A stretch of DNA of 64,000 nucleotides, taken from the NCBI RefSeq assembly GCF_001625015.1, contig NZ_LVWJ02000014.1, positions 806,001-870,000 on the forward strand, read 5' to 3'. The translations under genes and the position numbers were made by a program. Origin of the DNA: Lewinella sp. 4G2 (lineage in GTDB: Bacteria > Bacteroidota > Bacteroidia > Chitinophagales > Saprospiraceae). Of this stretch, positions 26,059 through 33,372 are shown in pieces. Each line of letters begins with the position of its first letter. The first letter of the stretch is position 1. Below the pieces are notes generated by a model. The model made no database searches. It saw nothing but the letters and a program-made list of their open reading frames with translations, and was not told the DNA's origin.

Positions 26059-26368
26059 AGTCTTTTGGTACAAGCCCCCACGTGATGTGGAAAGTTCGCA
26101 TTCAGATAACTTATCGTTCAATTTTACCCGCCTGACGGCCACCATTTTAGCTTGGTGCATACACCTCGTAACATACGAGACACGTCCAGCGGGCTATATC
26201 CAACAAGGCGAGATAAGCCTTTGTTGCAAACTACTTTTATCTAATACTTCTAGCGCCCACGTTTGGACGGAGTTAAATAGGAAATAGCAGTTGTATGGAG
26301 CCATTTTACCAGCATCGAACAACAGTGAACACCTGGTGGTACACCGCCGCGGCGAAGGCTTCCCCAGC

Positions 26369-26408
26369 CGGAGTAGGGTGATTCTACCTAAAGGACCACC
26401 CTACTCCG
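26369..26408 (-). other. 12-bp hairpin after nusA
   Basis: Arms 26369-26380 (cggagtagggtg) and 26397-26408 (caccctactccg) are perfect inverted repeats with a 16-nt loop, 11 bases after the nusA stop. There is no T-tract, so processing or partial termination is more likely than a standard intrinsic terminator. Confidence 0.5.
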
Positions 26409-26419
26409 AAAGGGACTGC

Positions 26420-27655
26420 TTACTCTTCGAATTCCGCAGCCAGGACGCTGAGGACGGCCATGACCGTTTCCTCCTCCAGGTCCGTACGGCGGATGAGTTC
26501 TTCCGAAGACAGCTCGAGTACGGACTTCGCCGTATCCAGACCAATGGCCTTGAAGGAATCCAAAACCCAGGCTTCGATCTCGTCCTTAAATTCGTCGAGG
26601 TCGACGTCTTCAATTTCGACTTCGTTGTTGCGGTATACGTCAATCTCGTACTCCACCAGGCGGCTGGCCAGCTTGATGTTGGTGCCACCCTTACCGATGG
26701 CCAGGCTGACCTGATCGGGCTCGAGGTAGACCTTTGCGCGGCGGGCTTCTTCGTCCAACTCAATGTTGCTGACGCGAGCCGGCGTGAGTGAACGCTGGAT
26801 GTACAGCGAGGTATTATTCGTGTAGTGGATCACGTCGATGTTCTCCGAGTTGAGCTCACGGACGATACCGTGGATCCGGGAACCCTTCATACCGACACAG
26901 GCACCGACGGGGTCGATGCGATCGTCGTAAGACTCAACGGATACCTTGGCGCGTTCGCCGGGGATGCGGACGATGCCCTTGATGGTGATGAGGCCATCCT
27001 CAATTTCGGGGACTTCCTGCTCCATCAGCTTGGCGAGGAAGCGCTCGTCGGCGCGGGATACGATAACAACGGGGTTGTTGTTATTGCGCATCTCGACTTC
27101 CTTGATGATGCCGCGGACCATATCGCCCTTGCGGAAGTAATCTCCCCGGACGGTTTCGGTGCGGGGCATCACGAGTTCGCGGCCGTTGGAGTCGTCGATG
27201 ACGAGTACCTCGCGCTTGAGGATCTGCTGTACTTCGCAGAGTACGAGTTCCCCTACCCGCTCGGTGTAGCTGCGGTAGAGTTCGTCCTTCTCGAGGTCCA
27301 TGATCCGGCTGATGAGCGTCTGCCGGGCGGCCATAATGGAGCGGCGGCCGAAGTCTTCGAGGAAGAGTTGCTGGTAGCACTCCTCACCGACTTCGTAGTC
27401 GTCGTCCACCGCCAGGGCTTCGGAGAGGCTGATCTCGGAGAGTTCGTCGGTTACTTCACCGTCCGGGACGATCTCGCGTACGCGCCACAATTCGAGGTCT
27501 CCCCGGTTGGCGTTTACAATGATGTTGAAGTTGTCGTCCGTCGTGAACTTCTTCTTGATGAGGGTGCGAAACACATCCTCCAGTACCCGCACCATGGTGG
27601 GGCTGTCAATGGCTTTGCCGGAGCTGAACTCCTTGAAAGTATCTACTAAATTCAT
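26420..27655 (-). CDS. nusA: Transcription termination/antitermination factor NusA
   Basis: A 411-residue RNA-binding factor that attaches to RNA polymerase. An N-terminal polymerase-binding domain (about 1-125) is followed by an S1 domain (LVLCEVQQILKREVLVIDD, GIIKEV) and two KH domains, with VGACVGMKGSRIHGIV and SLAIGKGGTNIKLASRL as the GXXG-type RNA-binding loops. It ends in a short acidic tail and lacks the extra C-terminal AR repeats of E. coli NusA, which is normal for Bacteroidota. It is 3 bases downstream of rimP, the conserved rimP-nusA order. Confidence 0.96.
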   Translation of the reverse strand: MNLVDTFKEFSSGKAIDSPTMVRVLEDVFRTLIKKKFTTDDNFNIIVNANRGDLELWRVREIVPDGEVTDELSEISLSEALAVDDDYEVGEECYQQLFLEDFGRRSIMAARQTLISRIMDLEKDELYRSYTERVGELVLCEVQQILKREVLVIDDSNGRELVMPRTETVRGDYFRKGDMVRGIIKEVEMRNNNNPVVIVSRADERFLAKLMEQEVPEIEDGLITIKGIVRIPGERAKVSVESYDDRIDPVGACVGMKGSRIHGIVRELNSENIDVIHYTNNTSLYIQRSLTPARVSNIELDEEARRAKVYLEPDQVSLAIGKGGTNIKLASRLVEYEIDVYRNNEVEIEDVDLDEFKDEIEAWVLDSFKAIGLDTAKSVLELSSEELIRRTDLEEETVMAVLSVLAAEFEE

Positions 27656-27658
27656 GGC

Positions 27659-28129
27659 TTAGAAGCTGATTTTTACGAGTGCTTTTTTGATGTCGCCAAA
27701 CACGATGGCCGTCTCTTCCACGACGGTCAACTTACGCTTGCCCTCCTTGCGGCGGACTTTGGCGGTGAGGACAATCCCTTCTTCCGTAACGGAGATGAGC
27801 TCGCCCTTATATTTTTCGCCTTCCTGGGTGGTTACATCCAGGGTGCGGCCTTTATTTTTTACGTACTGCCGGTGGAATTTCAGGGGGCGGTCCACCCCGG
27901 GGCTGCTGACGTTGAGGGTGTACTTCTCCCCCAGCGGCTGTTCTTCGTCGAGGTAGGCTTCGATGACACGGCTGGTCTTCTGGCACTTCTCAAAGGTCAT
28001 GGCGGAGTCGCTATCGATGAAGACGTCGAGTTTGGTGTTCGTCTGCTTGACGTCCACCACGTAACAGTCGGCGAATGCTTCGTTCTCCGCAAAAAAGGAT
28101 TCCACGATTTCGGTGATCTTATCGACCAT
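27659..28129 (-). CDS. rimP: Ribosome maturation factor RimP
   Basis: A 156-residue cytosolic factor needed for 30S subunit maturation. An N-terminal alpha/beta domain carries VDVKQTNTKLDVFIDSD and LNVSSPGVDRPLK (the family's SSPGxDRPL motif), and a C-terminal SH3-like barrel follows. It is the first gene of the minus-strand rimP-nusA unit. A dispersed GC repeat lies in its leader about 30 bases before the ATG. Confidence 0.95.
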   Translation of the reverse strand: MVDKITEIVESFFAENEAFADCYVVDVKQTNTKLDVFIDSDSAMTFEKCQKTSRVIEAYLDEEQPLGEKYTLNVSSPGVDRPLKFHRQYVKNKGRTLDVTTQEGEKYKGELISVTEEGIVLTAKVRRKEGKRKLTVVEETAIVFGDIKKALVKISF

Positions 28130-28160
28130 GTTCGGCTGGTTTGTTTATCCCAATTTCTTC

Positions 28161-28176
28161 GCACCCGCGGCAGCGC
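28161..28176 (-). repeat. Dispersed GC repeat, copy 6
   Basis: GCGCTGCCGCGGGTGC in the rimP leader with both flanks well preserved (caatttggg before, gaagaaattgggataa after), making it one of the most complete copies. Confidence 0.85.
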
Positions 28177-28237
28177 CCAAATTGAAGAACTGCTAAAGGT
28201 GATAAGCGACCGACCGGCAAAACGGACGGTACTGGCA

Positions 28238-28267
28238 TAAAAAAGAGGGAATCTTGCGATTCCCTCT
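28238..28267 (-). terminator. Terminator of the S9 peptidase gene
   Basis: On the minus strand AGAGGGAATC and GATTCCCTCT (plus 28258-28267 with 28244-28253) form a 10-bp stem with a GCAA loop, followed by TTTTTTATGCC. It lies about 65 bases after the peptidase stop. Confidence 0.85.
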
Positions 28268-28333
28268 GGGTAGTTTTTTAGACTTGTTTGGCAAAGATAA
28301 CGCTTGTCGCGCACATTGGTTGAATGGCGATTT

Positions 28334-30529
28334 TTAGCGGGCGCTGTTACCCAGTTTCTCCACGAGGAAATTGGTCATTTTCGTGTAGAGGTGCAGCCGC
28401 GTCGGGCCACCGTAGATGCCGTGGTTGCGGTTGGGGTAGAAGTAGGTATCGAACTGCTTGTTGTTCATGATGAGGGCGTTGGCCATCTCCGCGGTGTGTT
28501 GGAAGTGGACGTTGTCATCCCCCATCCCGTGCACGAGCAGCAGGTCGCCTTCGAGGCGGTCGGCGTAGTGGATCGGGCTGTTCTTGTCGTAGCCATCCTT
28601 GTTCTCCTTGTAGGTACGCATATAGCGCTCGGTGTAGATGGTGTCGTACCACTTCCAATTGGTGACGGGCGCCACGGAAATGGCCGCGGCGAAGGTGTCG
28701 TTACCCTGCAGGATGCAGTGCAGGGCCATGAAGCCACCGTAGGACCAGCCGAAGATGCCAATGCGATCCGCGTCGATGTAGGACTGACCACCGAGGTACT
28801 TCGCGGCGGCGATCTGGTCTTCTGTTTCCTGCTTACCGAGCGTCAGGTAGGTTTGCTTTTTCATCAGCTCACCCCGGGCGCCGGTACCGCGGTTATCGAC
28901 GACGGCCACGACGAAACCCTGCTGGGCCAGCATCTGGAACCAGGCCATGTTGGCGCCGCGCCAGTTATCCAGCACCTGCTGGCTGCCGGGGCCGCCGTAG
29001 ACGTGCATGAGCAGCGGGTGCTCCACGCTTTCGTCCATTCCGGCGGGCTTGATCATGTAGCCATTCAGCGTGGTACCCTCCTCGGTGGTGAAGTCGAAGA
29101 ATTCTACGGGTTGGTAACCGTAGGCCTGAGTTCTGGCCAGCAGGTCCTCGTTGCTGATGATCCGGCGTACGGATTCTCCGCTGCCGTCCATCACCGAGAT
29201 TACGGCGGGCTGGTTGATGGTCTGGTGGTTCAGCACGAAGTAATCGTAGGTGCTGGAGAACTGGGCGGAGCTCGTACCTGGCTCAGCGGCCAACGGACGG
29301 GGCAGGTCGCGGCCGCGGAGGCTCTTTACGTACACCTCCCGGCCCAACGCGTTCTTTTTGGCCGCCTGGAAGTAGACCTGGCCGTCGTGGAAGCCGTAGA
29401 AGTCCGTCACGTCCCACTTACCCATGGTGATCTGCTGTTGCTCCTTGGCGTTGTTCAGACCGTGGAGGTAGATGTGGTTGTAACCATCGATCTCGCTCGT
29501 CCAGATGAACTGCTTGCCGTCCGCGAGGAAGGTCAGGTTATCATGCACGTCGATGTAGTACTTACTGGCTTCCTTCAGGATGGTCTTTTCTTCGCCGGTC
29601 TTCAGGTCGAAAAGTTGAAGTTGAGTTTGGTTCTGGTAGCGGTTCATGACTTGAGCGACGACCTGATCGCCGCGGGTCGTCCACGTCACGCGGGGCAGGT
29701 AGTGCCAGCGGTCGAGTTTGTCCTTATTTACCGTGATCAGGTCTTTGGTCGCGCCGGTGCCGACATTATAAGCGTGGAGGGAAACGGTGCTGTTCTCCTC
29801 CCCTACTTTGGGGTATTTGAAGGTGTTGTACTCGGGGTACATGTCGTTGTGGAAGTCCGTGTAGGTGAACTCGGGTACCTGCTTCTCGTCGAATTTCAGG
29901 TAAGCGAGGTGGCTGCCGTCGGGGCTCCAGTGGATGGCGGAACTGAAGGCAAATTCTTCTTCGTACACCCAGTCGGCCGCGCCGTTGATGATGGCGTTCA
30001 CGGCACCGTCGGTGGTGACCTGCGTGAGCTCACCGCCGTCCAGGTTTTTGATCCAGATGTTATTGTCCACCACAAAAGCGACGCGTTTTCCGGTGGGGTC
30101 CAGCGAAGCCAGTCGGTGCTTCTTTTCGGGGTAGACGGCCGTCAGTTTTTTGCTGTCCACGTCATAGACGTAGAAGAAACTCTGGCTGCTGCGGCGGAAG
30201 AGTTGTTCCGATTCACTACTGATGACGAGTTGCTTTTCGTCGTCGCTCAGGTAATAGTTATCGATGCGGCCGCTGAACCCGGCCTGGCCTTCAAGGTCGG
30301 CGCCATCCACGATCACGCCGGTCTCTTTTCCACTGGTGATGTCGTAGGTCCGGATCTTGTTTTTCGAGAGGCGGGTGTAAGTCTTACCGTCGGCCAGAAA
30401 GTTGAACCCACTGACGCGGTCGGCGCTGAAGATGTAGTTCTGCCAAATGTCCTCCAGCGAGATGTTCTTGGTCTGGGCGCTGGCGCCGGTGCAAAGGAAG
30501 AGGGCGAGTAAAAGGGATAGGTAGCGCAT
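28334..30529 (-). CDS. S9 family peptidase, dipeptidyl peptidase IV-like
   Basis: A 731-residue exported serine peptidase expected to remove dipeptides after proline. The signal peptide ends at LFLCTGASAQ. An N-terminal DPP-IV beta-propeller (about 40-480) precedes the alpha/beta-hydrolase domain with the nucleophile in GWSYGGFMALH, the Asp in MGDDNVHFQHT and the His in NRNHGIYGG. A longer frame runs to 30682, but the signal peptide fixes the ATG at 30529. The signal-peptide cleavage region (minus strand of 30477-30492) resembles a diverged dispersed GC repeat. Confidence 0.93.
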   Translation of the reverse strand: MRYLSLLLALFLCTGASAQTKNISLEDIWQNYIFSADRVSGFNFLADGKTYTRLSKNKIRTYDITSGKETGVIVDGADLEGQAGFSGRIDNYYLSDDEKQLVISSESEQLFRRSSQSFFYVYDVDSKKLTAVYPEKKHRLASLDPTGKRVAFVVDNNIWIKNLDGGELTQVTTDGAVNAIINGAADWVYEEEFAFSSAIHWSPDGSHLAYLKFDEKQVPEFTYTDFHNDMYPEYNTFKYPKVGEENSTVSLHAYNVGTGATKDLITVNKDKLDRWHYLPRVTWTTRGDQVVAQVMNRYQNQTQLQLFDLKTGEEKTILKEASKYYIDVHDNLTFLADGKQFIWTSEIDGYNHIYLHGLNNAKEQQQITMGKWDVTDFYGFHDGQVYFQAAKKNALGREVYVKSLRGRDLPRPLAAEPGTSSAQFSSTYDYFVLNHQTINQPAVISVMDGSGESVRRIISNEDLLARTQAYGYQPVEFFDFTTEEGTTLNGYMIKPAGMDESVEHPLLMHVYGGPGSQQVLDNWRGANMAWFQMLAQQGFVVAVVDNRGTGARGELMKKQTYLTLGKQETEDQIAAAKYLGGQSYIDADRIGIFGWSYGGFMALHCILQGNDTFAAAISVAPVTNWKWYDTIYTERYMRTYKENKDGYDKNSPIHYADRLEGDLLLVHGMGDDNVHFQHTAEMANALIMNNKQFDTYFYPNRNHGIYGGPTRLHLYTKMTNFLVEKLGNSAR

Positions 30530-30692
30530 TGGCTCGGTTTGGTTCAGGATAGTAAAGGAACGGCCCGTAAATATGGTTGTATTGTACGGATGGAGATGGG
30601 TGCCGAAGGTCTGCAATTTTACCAACAGGTTTTTCCACACCATTCTCCACATTTTGTTTGAAGTATTGTGCCCGTGCAACACGGCCAGTCCG

Positions 30693-30700
30693 TAACTTTG
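30693..30700 (+). promoter_or_regulatory. Bacteroidota -7 box TAACTTTG abutting dnaB
   Basis: Exact TAnnTTTG match ending only 7 bases before the dnaB ATG, so the predicted transcript would begin at or within a few bases of the start codon. A TTG lies at 30666-30668, at a longer than usual 24-base spacing. Confidence 0.55.
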
Positions 30701-30707
30701 TGGGGTT

Positions 30708-32252
30708 ATGGCAAAGGACAGGACTTACGATCGCAGAGAAGGGGCAAAGGGCTCTAAATACAGCAACCGCAACACGTTAGCGGAGGCGAATTTACCCGAA
30801 TACAGCAAGCTGCCCCCCCAGGCAACGGACTTAGAAGAAGCCATCCTCTCCGCCCTGCTCATCGAGAAGGAAGCGATGACGAAAGTGATCGACATCCTGG
30901 CGCCGGAAGCTTTCTACAAACCGGCTCACCAGGCCATTTACCGGGCCATGCGCCGCCTCTTTGAGAAAAGCCTACCGATCGATATTCTGATGGTCCGCGA
31001 AAACCTGAAAAAGGAGGGCGAAGCGGAGATCGCCGGTGGCGCCGCCTACCTGGCGCAGTTGACGAATAAAGTGTTGAGCTCCGCCAACATCGAATTCCAT
31101 GCCCGGATCGTGGTTGAAAAGTTCATCCAGCGGGAGTTGATCCGTACGAGCACCGAGGTGATCAAGGAAGCCTACGAGGAAGGCACTGACGTGCTCGACC
31201 TCCTCGATCAGGCCGGCCGTAACGTCTTCGAGATCACCGAAAAGAACATGGGCCGCCAGGTGGCCGATATGGGTACGCTGGCCCAAAAACTGATGGACCA
31301 GCTCACCATGCTCCGCGAGAAGGAGGATGGGCTGACGGGGGTGCCCACCGGCTTCACCGAGCTGGACCGGCTGACCTCCGGCCTCCAGGGCTCCGACCTC
31401 ATCATCATCGCCGCCCGCCCGGCGATGGGTAAGACCTCATTCGTACTGAGTATGGCCCGCAACGCGGCCGTGGACTACAAACGCGGCGTGGCCATCTTCA
31501 GCCTGGAGATGAGCGCCACCCAGTTGGCCGGCCGGATCTTCAGTCAGGACGCAGAAGTGAATGGCCAGAAAATGCGGAACGGCAAGTTCGACGATGATGA
31601 GTGGATCCGCCTCACCGCGGCGATGTCCCGCGTCGGTGAAGCCCCGATCTTCATCGACGACACTCCGGGCATCAACGTATTCGAACTCCGCGCCAAGTGC
31701 CGCCGCCTCAAGCAGGAAAAGGGTATCGATATGGTCATCATCGATTACCTCCAACTTATGTCCGGCGCCGGCGAAAGCAACAAGGGCATGAACCGGGAGC
31801 AGGAAGTCTCCGGCATCAGCCGTGCCCTCAAAGGCCTGGCCAAAGAATTGGAAGTACCGGTGATTGCGCTGTCTCAGCTCAGCCGGGCGGTAGAGAGCCG
31901 TGGTGGAGATAAACGCCCGCAGCTCAGTGACTTACGCGAATCTGGTAGCATCGAACAGGACGCAGACATCGTAATGTTCCTCCACCGCCCCGAATACTAC
32001 GGCATCCACGAAGACGAAATGGGTAACTCCAACGCCGGTATCGCCAACGTCATCGTCGGGAAGAACCGCCACGGTGAAGCCAAGGACATCCGCATGGCCT
32101 TCATCAACGACTTCGCCCGCTTCGCCGACCTCGAAGACCCCGATTTCAACCTCCTGCCCGACGGCGCCATCTCCCCCGAATCCGGCGGCCAGCCCTACGG
32201 CTCCACCACCATCCCCTCGCGAATGAATACGGACGAGGATATACCGTTTTAA
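30708..32252 (+). CDS. dnaB: Replicative DNA helicase DnaB
   Basis: A 514-residue hexameric helicase that unwinds DNA at the replication fork. A DnaB N-terminal domain (PPQATDLEEAILSALLIEKEAM, about residues 35-135) is joined to the RecA-like ATPase, with Walker A region AARPAMGKTSF near residue 240, FSLEMSATQLAGR, Walker B region MVIIDYLQLMSG, and the C-terminal IVGKNRHGEAKDIRMAF arginine finger segment. The next in-frame Met lies within the conserved N-domain, so the ATG at 30708 must be used, placing the promoter box almost on the start codon. An imperfect 32-nt hairpin follows the stop. Confidence 0.96.
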   Translation: MAKDRTYDRREGAKGSKYSNRNTLAEANLPEYSKLPPQATDLEEAILSALLIEKEAMTKVIDILAPEAFYKPAHQAIYRAMRRLFEKSLPIDILMVRENLKKEGEAEIAGGAAYLAQLTNKVLSSANIEFHARIVVEKFIQRELIRTSTEVIKEAYEEGTDVLDLLDQAGRNVFEITEKNMGRQVADMGTLAQKLMDQLTMLREKEDGLTGVPTGFTELDRLTSGLQGSDLIIIAARPAMGKTSFVLSMARNAAVDYKRGVAIFSLEMSATQLAGRIFSQDAEVNGQKMRNGKFDDDEWIRLTAAMSRVGEAPIFIDDTPGINVFELRAKCRRLKQEKGIDMVIIDYLQLMSGAGESNKGMNREQEVSGISRALKGLAKELEVPVIALSQLSRAVESRGGDKRPQLSDLRESGSIEQDADIVMFLHRPEYYGIHEDEMGNSNAGIANVIVGKNRHGEAKDIRMAFINDFARFADLEDPDFNLLPDGAISPESGGQPYGSTTIPSRMNTDEDIPF

Positions 32253-32257
32253 AGTAG

Positions 32258-32329
32258 CGAGATTCGAGTATCAAGTACCGAGTTGCTAGACTCAGGCCAT
32301 GCTACTCGTTACTTGCCACTCGTAACTCG
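32258..32329. terminator. Imperfect 32-nt-arm hairpin after dnaB
   Basis: Arms 32258-32289 and 32298-32329 are largely complementary around an 8-nt loop and are built from reiterated words (cgagt, caagta). It fills almost the whole gap between dnaB and the methyltransferase and may end the dnaB transcript. Confidence 0.55.
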
Positions 32330-32338
32330 CAACTCCCC

Positions 32339-33295
32339 ATGCTCCCCTTCCAAAACCGCCTCAAGAAAATGGCCCGCCACCACGGCAAATGGGCCCGCCG
32401 CCAGGAACTCGACGCCTACCGGATCTACGATGCGGACCTGGACGAGTACCCCATCACCGTGGACCGCTACGGCGAACAACTCTACGTCTCCATCTACCAC
32501 CGCCGGGGGGAAGAATGGACGGACGCAGACTTCCAGGACCGCAAGCTCGCCTACCGCGATGCCATCACCGAAACCCTGGAAGTGGGCCGGGACCAGGTTT
32601 TCTTCAAACTCCGCAAGCGGCAATCCGGGACGGATCAGTACGAAAAACTATCCGTCGCCCAACGCGAATTCACGGTGGCGGAAAATGGCCTCGGCTTCAT
32701 CGTCAACCTCACCGATTACCTCGATACCGGCCTTTTCCTGGACCACCGCCAGACGCGGATGATGATCGCCAAGGACGTTCAGGCCACGGAGAACGCCGTC
32801 GTGCTCAACCTCTTTGCCGGGACCTGTTCCTTCACCATCTACGCCGCGGCCGCGGGTGCCAAGCGCGTGGATTCAGTGGAACTCTCCAAAACCTACCTGG
32901 ACTGGGGGGAAAGGAACCTCGCCCTCAACGAATTGGAAAAGGGGAACCACCGCTTCCTCCAGGAGGACGCCATGCAGTGGCTGAAGAAGGACCGCAACCC
33001 CAATTACGATATCGTGATCCTGGACCCACCCACCTTCTCCAACTCCAAACGAATGCGGGACAGCCTAGACGTACAACGCGACCACGTAGGCCTCATCAAC
33101 CGCTCGCTATCCCTCCTCAAGCCCGGTGGCCGGCTTTACTTCATGACGAGTTTCCGCAAGTTTAAACTAGCCGAGGACTACCTGAAGGGGGCCGCATCCG
33201 TTAAAGAGATTACCGGACAAACGGTACCGCCGGATTTCCGAAAACGAAAGCCACACCGGTGTTGGTTGTTGGTGCGAACTGACGAGGAAGCGTAA
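32339..33295 (+). CDS. RlmK/RlmI-like class I SAM-dependent rRNA methyltransferase
   Basis: A 318-residue protein that resembles the stand-alone C-terminal half of RlmKL, which makes m7G in 23S rRNA. Matching segments are DQYEKLSVAQREFTVAENG, NLTDYLDTGLFLDHRQTR, SAM-binding LNLFAGTCSFTIYAAAAGA near residue 160, the acidic VDSVELS strand, and the catalytic-pocket DIVILDPPTFSNSKR. No THUMP domain is present. The exact rRNA position is inferred, not shown. An ATG 10 codons downstream (32369) is an alternative start. Confidence 0.85.
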   Translation: MLPFQNRLKKMARHHGKWARRQELDAYRIYDADLDEYPITVDRYGEQLYVSIYHRRGEEWTDADFQDRKLAYRDAITETLEVGRDQVFFKLRKRQSGTDQYEKLSVAQREFTVAENGLGFIVNLTDYLDTGLFLDHRQTRMMIAKDVQATENAVVLNLFAGTCSFTIYAAAAGAKRVDSVELSKTYLDWGERNLALNELEKGNHRFLQEDAMQWLKKDRNPNYDIVILDPPTFSNSKRMRDSLDVQRDHVGLINRSLSLLKPGGRLYFMTSFRKFKLAEDYLKGAASVKEITGQTVPPDFRKRKPHRCWLLVRTDEEA

Positions 33296-33372
33296 CCGCT
33301 CCGTGAGAAGGCTACCCTTTTAACTTACTCGCCGGATAGGTGTTGGCAACATCACCATTTGAATCTCCTGCC

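Larger units (their letters stand above)
25911..26419. other. Long nusA-infB intergenic stretch
   Basis: About 510 non-coding bases interrupt a normally tight operon. Seen here are a -7 promoter box for infB, a CCGGGA/TCCCGG hairpin in the leader, and a 12-bp hairpin just after nusA. A short frame at 26087-26287 has no recognisable protein features. No tRNA or known riboswitch was recognised. Confidence 0.6.

Noticed and set aside
26087-26287. 66-residue plus-strand frame in the nusA-infB gap
   Set aside because: No protein features; it overlaps the region expected to be the infB leader on the other strand.
28304-30511. 735-residue open frame antisense to the S9 peptidase gene
   Set aside because: It mirrors a clear peptidase gene on the other strand; its translation has no recognisable domain and is low-complexity Val/Gly/Asp/Glu-rich, as expected from the complement of a GC-rich gene.
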